From Muricea muricata (lineage: Eukaryota; Cnidaria; Anthozoa; Malacalcyonacea; Plexauridae): a stretch of DNA of 64,000 bases. Location of the stretch: contig OY979716.1 in the NCBI GenBank assembly GCA_963855995.1, forward strand, positions 85,151,042-85,215,041, written 5' to 3'. The translations under genes were made by a program, and so were the position numbers. Shown here piece after piece: positions 12,367-22,961 of this stretch. Each line of letters opens with the position of its first letter. The first letter of the stretch is position 1. The notes below the pieces were generated by a model. It ran no database searches and had not been told where the DNA came from. It saw only the letters and a list, made by a program, of their open reading frames with translations.

Positions 12367-12587
12367 TGTTACCCGCACGCCGAGTTCATTAGTAGATCGA
12401 ATAACGATGAAATAATCAAAAGGATTTATTTATAACAACAATAAAAATCTACAAGAACGTGTTCATACATCGCCATCTTGAATCATCTCTCTTTCTTGCT
12501 GTTGCCATAGCAACAGCTATTTTATAGTTCTTACATGACATATGGACGTCCTACACTAGTTCTTACATGACGTATCGCCATCCTACA
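12367..12587 (-). repeat. 3' LTR of the Gypsy element
   Basis: 221 bp. It differs from the other LTR only at 12536-12542, where TGACATA replaces TGACGTA. It contains an AATAAA signal (minus strand, 12425-12430), a TATAAAATAG box (12517-12526) and the 14-mer GTTGCCATAGCAAC (12501-12514). Confidence 0.95.
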
Positions 12588-12599
12588 CTCACCCCTCCT
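12588..12599 (-). promoter_or_regulatory. Polypurine tract (plus-strand primer site)
   Basis: AGGAGGGGTGAG on the minus strand, immediately before the 3' LTR, the position and composition expected for second-strand priming. Confidence 0.85.
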
Positions 12600-12846
12600 A
12601 TAACTTGTTGTCCTCTATCGTTTGTTCATACTCGCACTGTCTCGACTACTAATTACAGTCTTTGGTGATCTGTTGGTTGATCAGGCCCGCAGATACAATA
12701 CCAAGAAAGTAATTTCTAACTTCGATCTTTCTTTTCTTCGGCCGACGTTTTCGTTTCTTGTTGGTCAGGAATTTTCCTGGAATTTTTACTCTTGTAAAAA
12801 GTTTGTAAACTTGTTTATTTGACAGCGAACTTTAAATGTTTTACGT

Positions 12847-15800
12847 TTATGGACTTCTTGTGTTCTTCTGACACAACAAAGTTTGGTTCATCTCTGGACC
12901 GTAACAATTCCACCCGTAAGACGGAGGCATTGGTGGAAGGAATGGTGGCGTTGGGAATATTGGGGACAGTAGGGGTATCGGGAACATCGTGGTGGTTGGG
13001 AACATTGGGGATGTTGTAGGAAACGGGTTTGTTAGATACATTGGGAACGTTGGGAATGTTGTAGAAAACGGGTTTGTTGCATGCATTGGGAACGTTTGGA
13101 ATGTTGTAGGAAACGGGTTTGTTGGATGTATATAATTCGGTGCAGATGCGCTGATAGTGTTAATACTTCCCCAATAATCATTTGGTTGTCCTAGGTTTCC
13201 GTACGCCAATCTTATTGGTGGTCTTCGAATTCGTTGCGAGCTTCCCGAGCTCTGAGCATCAGCCTGTACACTTGTTTCTGTTTGTTCCGTTGCAGCAGTC
13301 GCTGTTTCAACATTCTGAGCGGATTCTAGTGTTAGTCCAGGAATAAGTGGTTCATTTAAATTTTGGACGCTTTCTTCAGGGATTACACCTTCCTGCACTT
13401 CTTCCTCTGGAACCTGGTTGTTTTGGACGCTTTCTTCAGGGATTACACCTTCCTGCACTTCTTCCTCTGGAATCTGGTTGTTTACATTTTCAACTGAGTC
13501 TGAAAGTCCATGATGTGATTCTCTTAAGGTTATCTTGGTGATTTGTTCAGGTAATATTTTCGGAATCTCGGACTCATCTTCGCTATCTGTTGAACGATCT
13601 TCACTCGTGGGTTCTTCCTTCTCCTTCTTGCTTTTGTTTTGACGTTTTGGCTGGGAGGGTTTCATGGCGGATCTTTCCACAGGGAGGTACGAACATGGGA
13701 AGAGCATGTTCCTATGCAGTGTTCTGGTCTTTCCCTCTCCACTCTCTGGAATGACATCGTAGACGGGAATCTCGTCGGATTTCTGACATACGATTTTATA
13801 GATTTCATCTTCCCAATAGGACCGTAGTTTGCCAGGACCACCCCTTTCTTTTACATTTCGTATAAGCACGCGATCACCGGGTTGAAAGGTTGTACTTTTG
13901 GCTTTCTTGTCGTACTGTATTTTTCCGCTTGTAGCCTTTTTTGCTGCTGTTTCAGATGCGAGTTGATAAGCTTCAGACATTGCGTCTCTCCATTTCTTAA
14001 CAAACTCAGGGTACGTACTGTAACCGGGAGGGGGTTTCAGTCCGAACATTAGGTCAATTGGTAGTCGCGGAGGTCTGCCAAAGAGTAACAAGAATGGTGA
14101 ATAACCCGTGGCATCATGTTTTGTGCAATTATATGCGTGTACGACTTTGTTAAGATGGTCACACCAACGGCTTTTGTATTTAGCTGGTAGGGAACGAAGC
14201 ATTGACAGGAGAGTCCGGTTAAACCTTTCGACTTGGCCATTACCTTCAGGATGATAGGGAGTTGTTCTAGAATGTTTGATTCCACTTAACTTTTCCAGGT
14301 TGTAAAACAGTTTATTCTCGAATTCAGCGCCTTGGTCGTGGTGTATCTTCTGTGGGAAGCCATATCGCGGAATAAAGTCGTTGTAGAGCTTATCTGCAGC
14401 GGTTTTTGCTGATTTATCACGCGTCGCATACGCTTGCGCGTATCTAGTAAAATGGTCCATGACGACCAAGATGTACTGATATCCTCCAGCACACGTTTCA
14501 AGATGGAGATAGTCAATGGAAACTATTTGGAAGGGTGCTGTTGTTACTATAGGATGTAGTGGTTCTCTTGGATTTATGGGTGGTTTCTTACTTTTTAAAC
14601 ACGGACACACTTTTGTGACATAGTGAGTGATATCTTGTCTCATACGAGGCCAAAAAAACCGTTCACAAGCCAAGTCAATGACCCGTTCCGAGCCCAGATG
14701 TCCCATTTCCTCGTGCAATTCTTTATAAACTGTTTTACAAAAATGTTCTGGCAATACAGCTTGATTTAAGTTATTAGATACCCGGTATAAAACTCCATCT
14801 GTTCCGATTTTGAGTTTATTCCACTCTCGAAGAAGCAGCTGTACCTTACGGCTTTCTTGCTTGCGTTCCTGGGGAGATAGGTACGTGTTCCCTAATTTAA
14901 GTGTTATGACGCGGTTGACATCGGGGTCTTTACTTTGTTCCTTTTTTAGGTTGGTCGATATTTCAGTTGTGTTTATGTCTGCGCGATGAGTTTCAGGGGA
15001 AAATGGCATTGTGGATGGGATCTCGGATTGTACTTGCAACCCCGAAACACTAGCTTGAACAACGTCACGATTCACCTTTGCACTGCACATTTTCATGTAT
15101 TCGTCGATTTCCCTCGGCATTCGTGACAATGCGTCAGCATCTCCGTTGAGTTTCCCGGGACGGTATCGAATATTGAAATTGAAATCAGCCAACTCTTCTA
15201 TCCATCTCAAACCAGTGGCGTTCAGTCGGGCAGATGTTAAGACGTAGGTTAGAGGATTGTTATCAGTGAAAACGGTGAACTCGGGGGCGTAATACAAATA
15301 ATCACGGAATTGGTCCGTTATAGCCCATTTGAGCGCAAGAAATTCCAATTTGCCCGCGTGGAGGTGGTAGTTTTTCTCTGCGTTTGTAAGACTTCGGGAA
15401 GCATAGGCGATAACTCGAACTGTTTCTTCCTGCTTTTGGTACAAGACTGCACCAAGACCGTCTTTCGACGCGTCCGTATGTACTATGTAAGGCCTTTGGT
15501 AGTCCAGGTACGCCATCACTGGGGGTATTATAAGATGGTCAATCAGTTTCTCCAACACCGTCTGATGTTGTTTAGCCCACGCAATTTTTAATGATGATGG
15601 AACTTGACCCCTCTTTCCGGTGTCATTCGCTTGCTCTTTATCACTGTCCGTGTTCGCTGCTCGCGTGACTAGATCATATAGCGGTTTAGCTTTCTGGGCA
15701 AAATTCGGTACATACCGGCGGTAATAACTCAGCAAACCGAGTAGTTTTCGCAGTTCTCCTATTGTTTGTGGTGTTTTGTTTTTAAGACTTTTGGGATTCG

Positions 15801-17613
15801 GGATGGCAATCTCGTCGCGTAATTCTCCTAAACAGTGTTCCATGAATCTCTGAAAGCTTGCTGGGGCGTTCATGAGTCCGAATGGGATCCTAAGCCATTC
15901 GTATAGGCCCCACGGCGTCACAAATGCTGTTAAATGCCGACTTGACGGTTCCACAAATCCTTGGTGGTAGGCCTTACCCTGATCTAATACACTAAACCAC
16001 GAATTGCCGCCCAAGCTATCGAGTGTTTCTTGGACCCTTGGTATAGGGTGCCGGTCGGGAACTGTTCTACGATTGAGTTCCCTATAATCGACACAAAGTC
16101 GGAGTGTTCCATCTTTCTTACGGATACAGACTACTGGAGATGAATATGCTGATCGAGACTCCTTAATAAACTGTTTATTTAATAGATCTTCGATATACTG
16201 CTTTACTTCCGGATAAAGTGGTCTTGGTACTGACACGTAGTTCTTTTGTACTGGCTCGTTTGTTGTCAAATTAATACCAAGTTCTAGATCGTTGATACAG
16301 CCGATATCCTCATCATTTCTTGCAAAGGAGTGGCATTCTTCTCTCAACATAGCTTTTGCTACTTTACGCTGCTGCTCGGTTAACCCAGTAAGATCAATGT
16401 CAGGCAAAAAATCGTCGTCACTTGTATTTTCTTCTTTCGTGGTTCTTTTCTCTGTCATTGTTACTTGTGATTGAGAGACGGTTGCAGATGTTTCCGTTTC
16501 TTCACCTGCGTTTTCTGCAAGCTTCACTTCTACCGGTGTAATAGATTTGACCAATTGAAGACTCCCCAGTATCGTATGTTTTCGCAATACAATGTCATGA
16601 TTAGTCGTATTAATAACATCTATCTTAATTTTCGACGTTGAACCTCGTTTGACTGCGGTAACCGTTTCATGTATAGCTAAACCCTGCGGCCATGGCGTTA
16701 ATTCATCTGGTTCAAATAAGACTGGCATGGCTTCTTCTACTGGTCCGGTATTTGCTCTACAATTAACTTGAATTGTTCGTTTTGCAGGAATAACAACGTC
16801 TCTTTTTGAACTCTTAATGGTACACAGCCTATCTGCCTTTGTTCCTTGTATCAGCTCAATCAAGTCAAGCAGTACAATTTCATCCAAGTCTTGGAAACTA
16901 GCTTGTACTGCCGCGATATCTGTTGATTGGTGACCATCTAATAGATTAACAGGTTGGACAAGTTCCTCAATGACATTATATCCCAGAATAGGATACTCTA
17001 AATTCTCATTTGTAATTAGAAAGGGTACCATAACCGATGGCTCATCTTTACTGGAAGAAGTCAATTGGACTTCTATTTCAACCCAACCGCTGTATGCGAT
17101 TTTTGTTCCATTAGCCGCTGTCAAGTGTAGTTCCTCGTCAATTAATTTGGAAATATCTCTTACCGTCGCTTTGTTAAAGAACTTCTCCATCATTTCTCTT
17201 GACAAAATAGATACTTGTGCACCAGTATCCCACAGTACCTGTGACTCAATGTCATTTAACAAGCATCTCACCGTACACCGCCGTCCAACAAGTTTAGCAA
17301 TCTTCGTATATTCGCTTGGAGTTAAATGGCTTACAAATGTCTTATTTTCGCCGTTTGGTCTGTTTTGACTTGTCCATGTCAGGTCCCTAAGAGTCTTACA
17401 ATTATCTTTGTGATGATTCCAGTGCCTTTTCTGACAGAGTTTGGAACAGTAAACTACACATTTACATTGTGAACACCGATACATTGTCATTTGACCATTG
17501 TCTTTACCACAGTTACTACATCTTTGGGACCCCAATTTTCCTTCGGCTACTTCCGGCCCCTCTGAGGCAGCCTCTTGGAGTTTAAAGCACTTCGGCCTTG
17601 GTTCTGTCGACAT
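12847..17613 (-). CDS. pol: Gypsy Pol polyprotein: MYND finger, protease, RT (active site deleted), RNase H, integrase
   Basis: 1,588 codons, one frame. Residues ~32-72 form a MYND-type zinc finger (CSNCGKD...[18 protein letters not shown]), unusual in retroelements. The aspartic protease motif DTGA is at 129-132. RT follows, with [16 protein letters not shown], the first catalytic Asp in [12 protein letters not shown], and [14 protein letters not shown]. The chain then jumps from RDEIAIP to [20 protein letters not shown] (codons near 15793-15804). The YxDD box and about 75 flanking residues are absent, while the reading frame is kept. The RNase H core ([16 protein letters not shown]...FTDNNPL), the HHCC finger and an integrase with D, D and E ([28 protein letters not shown]) are intact. 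The tail has two copies of an [16 protein letters not shown] repeat and a Pro/Phe/Thr-rich end. Pol has its own ATG at 17613 but also lies in the -1 frame relative to gag. Confidence 0.93.
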   Translation of the reverse strand: MSTEPRPKCFKLQEAASEGPEVAEGKLGSQRCSNCGKDNGQMTMYRCSQCKCVVYCSKLCQKRHWNHHKDNCKTLRDLTWTSQNRPNGENKTFVSHLTPSEYTKIAKLVGRRCTVRCLLNDIESQVLWDTGAQVSILSREMMEKFFNKATVRDISKLIDEELHLTAANGTKIAYSGWVEIEVQLTSSSKDEPSVMVPFLITNENLEYPILGYNVIEELVQPVNLLDGHQSTDIAAVQASFQDLDEIVLLDLIELIQGTKADRLCTIKSSKRDVVIPAKRTIQVNCRANTGPVEEAMPVLFEPDELTPWPQGLAIHETVTAVKRGSTSKIKIDVINTTNHDIVLRKHTILGSLQLVKSITPVEVKLAENAGEETETSATVSQSQVTMTEKRTTKEENTSDDDFLPDIDLTGLTEQQRKVAKAMLREECHSFARNDEDIGCINDLELGINLTTNEPVQKNYVSVPRPLYPEVKQYIEDLLNKQFIKESRSAYSSPVVCIRKKDGTLRLCVDYRELNRRTVPDRHPIPRVQETLDSLGGNSWFSVLDQGKAYHQGFVEPSSRHLTAFVTPWGLYEWLRIPFGLMNAPASFQRFMEHCLGELRDEIAIPNPKSLKNKTPQTIGELRKLLGLLSYYRRYVPNFAQKAKPLYDLVTRAANTDSDKEQANDTGKRGQVPSSLKIAWAKQHQTVLEKLIDHLIIPPVMAYLDYQRPYIVHTDASKDGLGAVLYQKQEETVRVIAYASRSLTNAEKNYHLHAGKLEFLALKWAITDQFRDYLYYAPEFTVFTDNNPLTYVLTSARLNATGLRWIEELADFNFNIRYRPGKLNGDADALSRMPREIDEYMKMCSAKVNRDVVQASVSGLQVQSEIPSTMPFSPETHRADINTTEISTNLKKEQSKDPDVNRVITLKLGNTYLSPQERKQESRKVQLLLREWNKLKIGTDGVLYRVSNNLNQAVLPEHFCKTVYKELHEEMGHLGSERVIDLACERFFWPRMRQDITHYVTKVCPCLKSKKPPINPREPLHPIVTTAPFQIVSIDYLHLETCAGGYQYILVVMDHFTRYAQAYATRDKSAKTAADKLYNDFIPRYGFPQKIHHDQGAEFENKLFYNLEKLSGIKHSRTTPYHPEGNGQVERFNRTLLSMLRSLPAKYKSRWCDHLNKVVHAYNCTKHDATGYSPFLLLFGRPPRLPIDLMFGLKPPPGYSTYPEFVKKWRDAMSEAYQLASETAAKKATSGKIQYDKKAKSTTFQPGDRVLIRNVKERGGPGKLRSYWEDEIYKIVCQKSDEIPVYDVIPESGEGKTRTLHRNMLFPCSYLPVERSAMKPSQPKRQNKSKKEKEEPTSEDRSTDSEDESEIPKILPEQITKITLRESHHGLSDSVENVNNQIPEEEVQEGVIPEESVQNNQVPEEEVQEGVIPEESVQNLNEPLIPGLTLESAQNVETATAATEQTETSVQADAQSSGSSQRIRRPPIRLAYGNLGQPNDYWGSINTISASAPNYIHPTNPFPTTFQTFPMHATNPFSTTFPTFPMYLTNPFPTTSPMFPTTTMFPIPLLSPIFPTPPFLPPMPPSYGWNCYGPEMNQTLLCQKNTRSP

Positions 17614-18830
17614 CCAACTGCATAATGGTTATCACTTCCACAAATATAACAATGAAAACATCTAACATTTCCAGTCGCCTGGCACTGTGAACATTTTGGA
17701 GTGTTCTTTCTCTGGTTTCCAGTCTCTTGTAGTTGTACCCCCTTAGGTGGACTTGCTTGTTCAGTTTCTTGATTTCTTTCCTTTAACTGACTCTTGACTT
17801 GGGCAACCTCTATTTTTAGAGCTTCCAAGGTCTCAAGAATCTTGTCTTGTCCCTTGTCATTTTTTTCCTCTGCTACCCGTGACACTTGGGCCGACTTTCC
17901 ACGGTTTTGACTTCTTAACTTTCGAGCACGTTCATCCTCTGTTGACACAGCATTATTGACTTGTCGAATCAGTTCTTCGTCTGATATTGTTGAATCTTTT
18001 AGGTACCCCCTAACCCTTACTCTTACGTTTTCGTCTTGCAATCCAGTTTCAACCGTACGTAGAAAAAGCTTTTGAACGTGGTCAGTTTCATAAACCAAAG
18101 TGTCCTCACCTTGATCTTGAGTGCCTGAAAACAGGATTTTCTGCCGTAAATCGAGGGCACGCATAAGGAATTCTTGTGGCGACTCTTTTGGGCCTTGACA
18201 TATTGATGCAAGGCTTTGATACAATTCAGTTGAATTCTTAACACCATAATGGTTTCGGAGAATTTTCCGTAATCGTTCTAGAGGTAAGTCCTTAAAAGTT
18301 TCAACATAACTTCGAAGAACCATTCCAGCACTAATTGCACGAATTACCCCATCTACAATTTCTTGCTCTGAATAACCTTGTTTCAAACCAGAGTCTACTT
18401 GCCTTGTTAAAGATGTAAAACTTAACTTATCCTTTTCGTCTGGGTGCCCGATCTGTCCGACAATCTTAAACTGTCGACGAAATACACTGGTAGATTCCAG
18501 CATATTTTTTATGGTAGGGTTTTCCAACTTTTGTGGCAAAGGAGACTTTGATTTCTCCCCTGTAACATTCGTGTCATTCACCACAACACTCGTTTCAGTT
18601 ACTTCAGGTGTTTCTAAATGACGAGAGCGTAGGCCTTGCAAGAATGCCTTTCGTTCTTCATCTGTTTTAGCCATCAACTCTTTATCGATATATTGGAAAA
18701 TAACACACACGATTGTACTCCGTCTCTGTTCATCTATTTCAAGTTTAAACTCCTCGGCAATAGCTCTGAGTGTTTTGTCAGACGCCTGACACAGTTTCAT
18801 TTGCATGTTTTGTTGTAATTCTTCAGCCAT
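17547..18830 (-). CDS. gag: Gypsy Gag with CCHC knuckle
   Basis: 427 codons from ATG 18830. An upstream in-frame extension to 18842 starts with TTG, and the ATG is preferred. It packages the RNA into virus-like particles. The N-terminal half looks like a Retrotrans_gag fold ([20 protein letters not shown]...[16 protein letters not shown]). A lysine/glutamine-rich linker leads to a zinc knuckle [14 protein letters not shown] (C-x2-C-x4-H-x4-C), preceded by an extra CSQC/CFHC pair. The last 67 bases overlap pol in a different frame, and the stop is TAG at 17547-17549. No internal stop is seen, so Gag looks intact even though RT is not. Confidence 0.92.
   Translation of the reverse strand: MAEELQQNMQMKLCQASDKTLRAIAEEFKLEIDEQRRSTIVCVIFQYIDKELMAKTDEERKAFLQGLRSRHLETPEVTETSVVVNDTNVTGEKSKSPLPQKLENPTIKNMLESTSVFRRQFKIVGQIGHPDEKDKLSFTSLTRQVDSGLKQGYSEQEIVDGVIRAISAGMVLRSYVETFKDLPLERLRKILRNHYGVKNSTELYQSLASICQGPKESPQEFLMRALDLRQKILFSGTQDQGEDTLVYETDHVQKLFLRTVETGLQDENVRVRVRGYLKDSTISDEELIRQVNNAVSTEDERARKLRSQNRGKSAQVSRVAEEKNDKGQDKILETLEALKIEVAQVKSQLKERNQETEQASPPKGVQLQETGNQRKNTPKCSQCQATGNVRCFHCYICGSDNHYAVGCRQNQGRSALNSKRLPQRGRK
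17580..17586 (-). promoter_or_regulatory. Slippery heptamer T-TTA-AAC for -1 frameshift
   Basis: The gag codons read GCT TTA AAC, giving T TTA AAC in phase inside the gag/pol overlap. After a one-base backward slip the frame reads TTT AAA CTC CAA, which is the pol frame (F-K-L-Q). A weak hairpin (GAGG-CTG-CCTC) starts about 5 bases downstream. The heptamer is of the XXXYYYZ class known for efficient -1 frameshifting. Confidence 0.75.
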
Positions 18831-18934
18831 TTTAAAGTCCAAATACGTAACGTATCAATTTTAAGAATTCAGCAGAGACCATATTAAAATCATACCTTTT
18901 TCCTCGTATCTTTTAACTTTATTTATCAATAAAC

Positions 18935-18952
18935 GTCTCGGTGGGACCTCCA
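18935..18952 (-). promoter_or_regulatory. tRNA primer-binding site
   Basis: TGGAGGTCCCACCGAGAC on the minus strand, three bases after the 5' LTR end. The leading TGG complements a tRNA CCA end. The primer tRNA is not identified. Confidence 0.75.
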
Positions 18953-18955
18953 AAT

Positions 18956-19176
18956 TGTTACCCGCACGCCGAGTTCATTAGTAGATCGAATAACGATGAA
19001 ATAATCAAAAGGATTTATTTATAACAACAATAAAAATCTACAAGAACGTGTTCATACATCGCCATCTTGAATCATCTCTCTTTCTTGCTGTTGCCATAGC
19101 AACAGCTATTTTATAGTTCTTACATGACGTATGGACGTCCTACACTAGTTCTTACATGACGTATCGCCATCCTACA
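18956..19176 (-). repeat. 5' LTR of the Gypsy element, with promoter motifs
   Basis: 221 bp. On the sense (minus) strand, two copies of ATACGTCATGTAAGAACTA (complement TGACGTA at 19125-19131 and 19157-19163) precede TATAAAATAG (19106-19115), then a 20-base hairpin GCTGTTGCTATGGCAACAGC. This hairpin contains GTTGCCATAGCAAC (plus strand, 19090-19103), a full match to the RFX X-box consensus. AATAAA is at 19014-19019. CRE-like and X-box assignments come from sequence only. Confidence 0.93.
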
Positions 19177-19180
19177 AATG

Positions 19181-22100
19181 AATAGTAATAAGTTCTAAAG
19201 TAGTGCTGTTCAACAACATTCCCTTTGACTCTGATATTAGACCGACCTTGTTCCAAAGGTCATCTCAGTTAGTCTCTAGAATTGGTCCCAAAAATTGGCT
19301 AGAAGGTTTACACCACATGAATATTAACTAAAATGAGACGTTATATAATGACGCATGTACCATTATATAATGCCAGTAATAATTTATTAGTTGTAAAACT
19401 ACTTATAATAAAACCAAGTGACAGTCAACATGTTGGACCACTGATACTGTTTTGTATTTTCCTTTGTATTTTCCTTAAAAATTATTGAGTCTTTTAATTT
19501 AATTTAATTTAATCAATTTGTCACAATTAATATCTATACAAACAATCATTACAATCACTAAAACATTACAAAGTCATGGAAATAACATGTGACTGGAGAA
19601 AGGAACAGAACTTACGTCCCAATTGACACCTGATCCCTAAACTACAAAAAATAACCACATGCATAAATTAATTAACTTATAGTACACTAACAAATGTATA
19701 AGGTCCCTAAACCGAGCCAGGTGGGCAGTAAAGAGGTAATTTTGCCTTATAATATCTTTGGTGACCGTTCCTAAATATCGATATTGAGACATGAGATTTA
19801 TTGTTGTTATCATTGTTTCTGATGTTAGTAATGGTTCAAACTTTGGACAAACTGAAATTAACTTTCAAATTGGTAATGCAAATGAGCTATATATCCTATA
19901 TATTGTTAAACCTGCAATAATTGTGGAAAATTGTGGAAAAACTGAACTTGTAACATCAACTGTAAAACATGCTATTGATGTGAGCATATCATGTGACCAT
20001 TTTTTGCAACGGTCTTCAAATATTGAATCTTCAATCCACATGATTGAAGACAAGTAAATGCAAGGCAATACAAAGCAATGTTTTTCATGGGTGGGTTTTC
20101 TGGGAGGGGGGTTAACCACCCAGCCCCTATTTTTCTTGCCCCTCTTTTAGAAAGTATTTAAAACCACTAGAATGTCATTTCACCCCCTGGTGCACTTGGT
20201 TTGACATATAATTCCCTTGGCATCATGTTTTTGAAAAATAAATACTCTGTGTAAATCACCGCAGTAAGAAGTCTGTAATTCTCAAATGTAAAATTTCGTG
20301 TCATATGCACTTTTAAATAATAGTTGATGTCGCTCAAATTCTCGTTTTGAATTGGCGATCACAATCATGCAGGCTATGGCAGCGCAGTGCATTCTCTTTA
20401 GGGCGCTTGCATATTACTCTTTACCTCTATGCAAGATTGTATATAATTTGCAATTGGTGATGTATTAAACCCATTTTTTAAAAAGGATGGCTTTGTTTAC
20501 TTCTATTTTGCTGCACTTATGTCACACGAAGCGATATTGAATGATGATTTATTGATATGTATGAGTTAGAAGTTCATTTGCATATAACAAATCGTATCTG
20601 AAACAACCCTTTCGAAAAGCGGAAACGACACTTTCGAACAGTAACGTTCCTACCCTTTGAGAAGTTAAAACTACCCTCTGAATCGGATAGAATCCACCCT
20701 TTCGAAGAATAAGCACCACAAAGGGACTGAAACGACCCCGGGGTCACAAACTACTGTCTAGGGGTCAAAAACTACTCTTTTTGTAGTAATAAATGCGTGT
20801 TTATTCTTGCAAAGTTTGCACAAATTTTGCCCATTTCTCACAGAGATATTTTTTTATTTTATTAGTAAATCAAACTTAGTATGCGTGAGTAAAAGACATC
20901 ACAACGCAGCCATAATTTTCATTTTTAAAAGGTGAATATCTCAAAGACGCCATGATGGTTTATTATCAAGGGATATTTCGTTGAGATCAAAATCAGATGG
21001 ACGCATTTTTCATCGCAGTGGCATGATTTTCATCGCAATGCGATTTTCTCATTTTGATGAAAGTAAGTAAACCGGTGACGAATGTTCACGTGAGGAAACG
21101 TGTCTATCTTTAATCCACTTTTACAGAAAACTAAGTAAAATATTTCTTGCATTCTTTGAGTGCATGTATTCTTTCGCGATAGTTTTATGATTAGATTTAA
21201 CATCTCATTCTTCCACCAAGCTGTTTTTCTCTCTGCTACAATCTTGTGAGTTGGTGAATGTATCAGTGAAATTCAAATGAATGGTGAATGTATCCGTGAA
21301 ATTCAAAAGTTCAAATCTATCGGTGAAATATTTATTATGGTCACGTGAAATTATAGTCGCGAAGTTTTGTATGCTTGACCAACCTTGTCTCCAGGATCAT
21401 CCTGGTAAAAGGCAAGCGCGTGAAGAAAATGAGAACAAAAGTAAAGGCTTCGGCAATCTCCAAATATCTTGACTGAAATGACTCTGGGTGCCAGGGTGAG
21501 AAAAGTTTTCACAACCTTGTGCACATTCAGAATCATTTTAGTCAGCAGGAGGGCAAACATACTAATACCGCAGATAGTGTCATTTCATTTTTTCCAGCTG
21601 CTGTCATCAGGATGGCCCTGCGCACGAGATTGATTCGCGACTAATTTATAAGCGGCGTAAATGGCCCCACGCTGCACTACACGCGGGATAGTACAACATG
21701 CCCAAGTTGTTTGACTCCAAGAAATAACGCGACCGCACATCACATCATACCTGCACTAATATACTCAACATGCACGCAAACAAACGTATCATATTAATTA
21801 CATAACCCTGTCCCCACATTCTTCATATTGCCGCTCTGGAGAATGTAACTTTACCAGCAATAAAAAATCATATTAGGATAGTTAATATATGCTATGACAC
21901 ACGTAATGGGTAAATAAATAGTACGCACCTAATATTCAAAGATCAACCTCTGAAAGCTCTCTTAAAGACTACATTAACTAGGCGACTATTATACTTTCTT
22001 TAAATGACAACTTAACTTAAGCATCACATTTGCCTGATCTTCGAGCTTCATTCGAGTTTGCAAACTTGCTGTTTGTGTCTCGAGTTAAGCCTTTAAGGAG

Positions 22101-22961
22101 AAATTGGTGCATGGCTGGGGCTTGATACGAAAAGGGTTTATGTCGAAGATTACTTATACTTTACGATCTTATAATTGCCATCCCGTTATGCCTTAATGCC
22201 GGTATCACATACTGCAATCAACAAATGTATTTTAAGAAATATAGCCTATAAAGGACATTGCTTGACAATATTGCTTAAGAGATTTTTAATCGGCTGTAGG
22301 ATGAAAAATTGCGAGGAAAAAATAGGAGGAGAGCAAATAGCCGTTCCAGTTTTGTCTCACATATATTACAGCCATTTTTATGGGACAAAATAAGTCGCGA
22401 CTTATACAAGACTAAAGGGCCCTATTATAATGGTTGTAAAGAACAAAAATGGCCTTATTTTTGGTTGCGGCACTCAACTTTTATTCCTCACATGCAACGA
22501 CTTTACATGTTCTCGAAGTATTAATGAAAAATTGCACTTAAGCTTAGCGAAATACTCCGCCAAACAAGCGAGAAATTTTTCACTCCAAGTAAACTACGTC
22601 AAGCATTAGGAACGCTTTGGGTTGCTAGTTCATTTAGAATTCTCCTAATTACCTTTGCAAACATGAAAATCCCTTCAGGGAATTTGCAATGCTTTTATCC
22701 GCAGTTGCAATATTCCAGACTACATACTTCATTTTCCTAAGTTCTTGTTTTAATTTTCAGGTATCCTGTTTTAGTCATCCTGGCTTCCTGCGTTGCCATT
22801 GGTTAATTATTTTTGTTCGCAATTAAATAGCGCAAAGCAGAACAGGGAGCTAGGAACTTTGAACAGAACGTCAGAAAATTTCCTCAAGGGATTTGCAAAG
22901 TGTTTTACAAGGTAAATAGGAAAATACCGAATGAATTGGAAACTCAAAATGGTATAGTATA
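19181..22961. other. Non-coding region with dispersed and decayed repeats
   Basis: No gene is supported. It holds a dispersed repeat copy (about 19490-19790), a run of diverged ~27-30-bp units around ACCCTTTCGAA (20600-20770), and a two-unit repeat of TGGTGAATGTATCNGTGAAATTCAAA (about 21252-21311). Small open frames near 21281 and 22175 show no family motifs. Confidence 0.5.
19490..19790 (-). repeat. Dispersed repeat, copy 1 (possible LINE 3' end)
   Basis: A (TTTAA)n run followed by ATCAATTTGTCACAAT, then GTGACTGGAGAAAGGAACAG, CCAATTGACACCTGATCCC and GGTAATTTTGCCTTATAATAT. The same blocks in the same order occur at 28175-28620. Read on the minus strand the simple repeat would be a 3' tail. 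No coding part is attached. Confidence 0.6.

Larger units (their letters stand above)
12363..19180 (-). mobile_element. Complete Ty3/Gypsy LTR retrotransposon
   Basis: A 6,810-bp element (12367-19176) on the minus strand, flanked by a 4-bp target duplication AATG (12363-12366 and 19177-19180). Order on the minus strand: 5' LTR, primer-binding site, gag, pol (protease, RT, RNase H, integrase), polypurine tract, 3' LTR. The two 221-bp LTRs differ at one position by my reading, so the insertion is recent. Both LTRs begin TG and end CA. Despite the youth, RT carries an internal deletion that removes its active site, so this copy should depend on others to move. Confidence 0.95.

Noticed and set aside
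15310..17368. Plus-strand open frames over the pol region
   Set aside because: Antisense shadows of a well-supported 1,588-codon pol frame.
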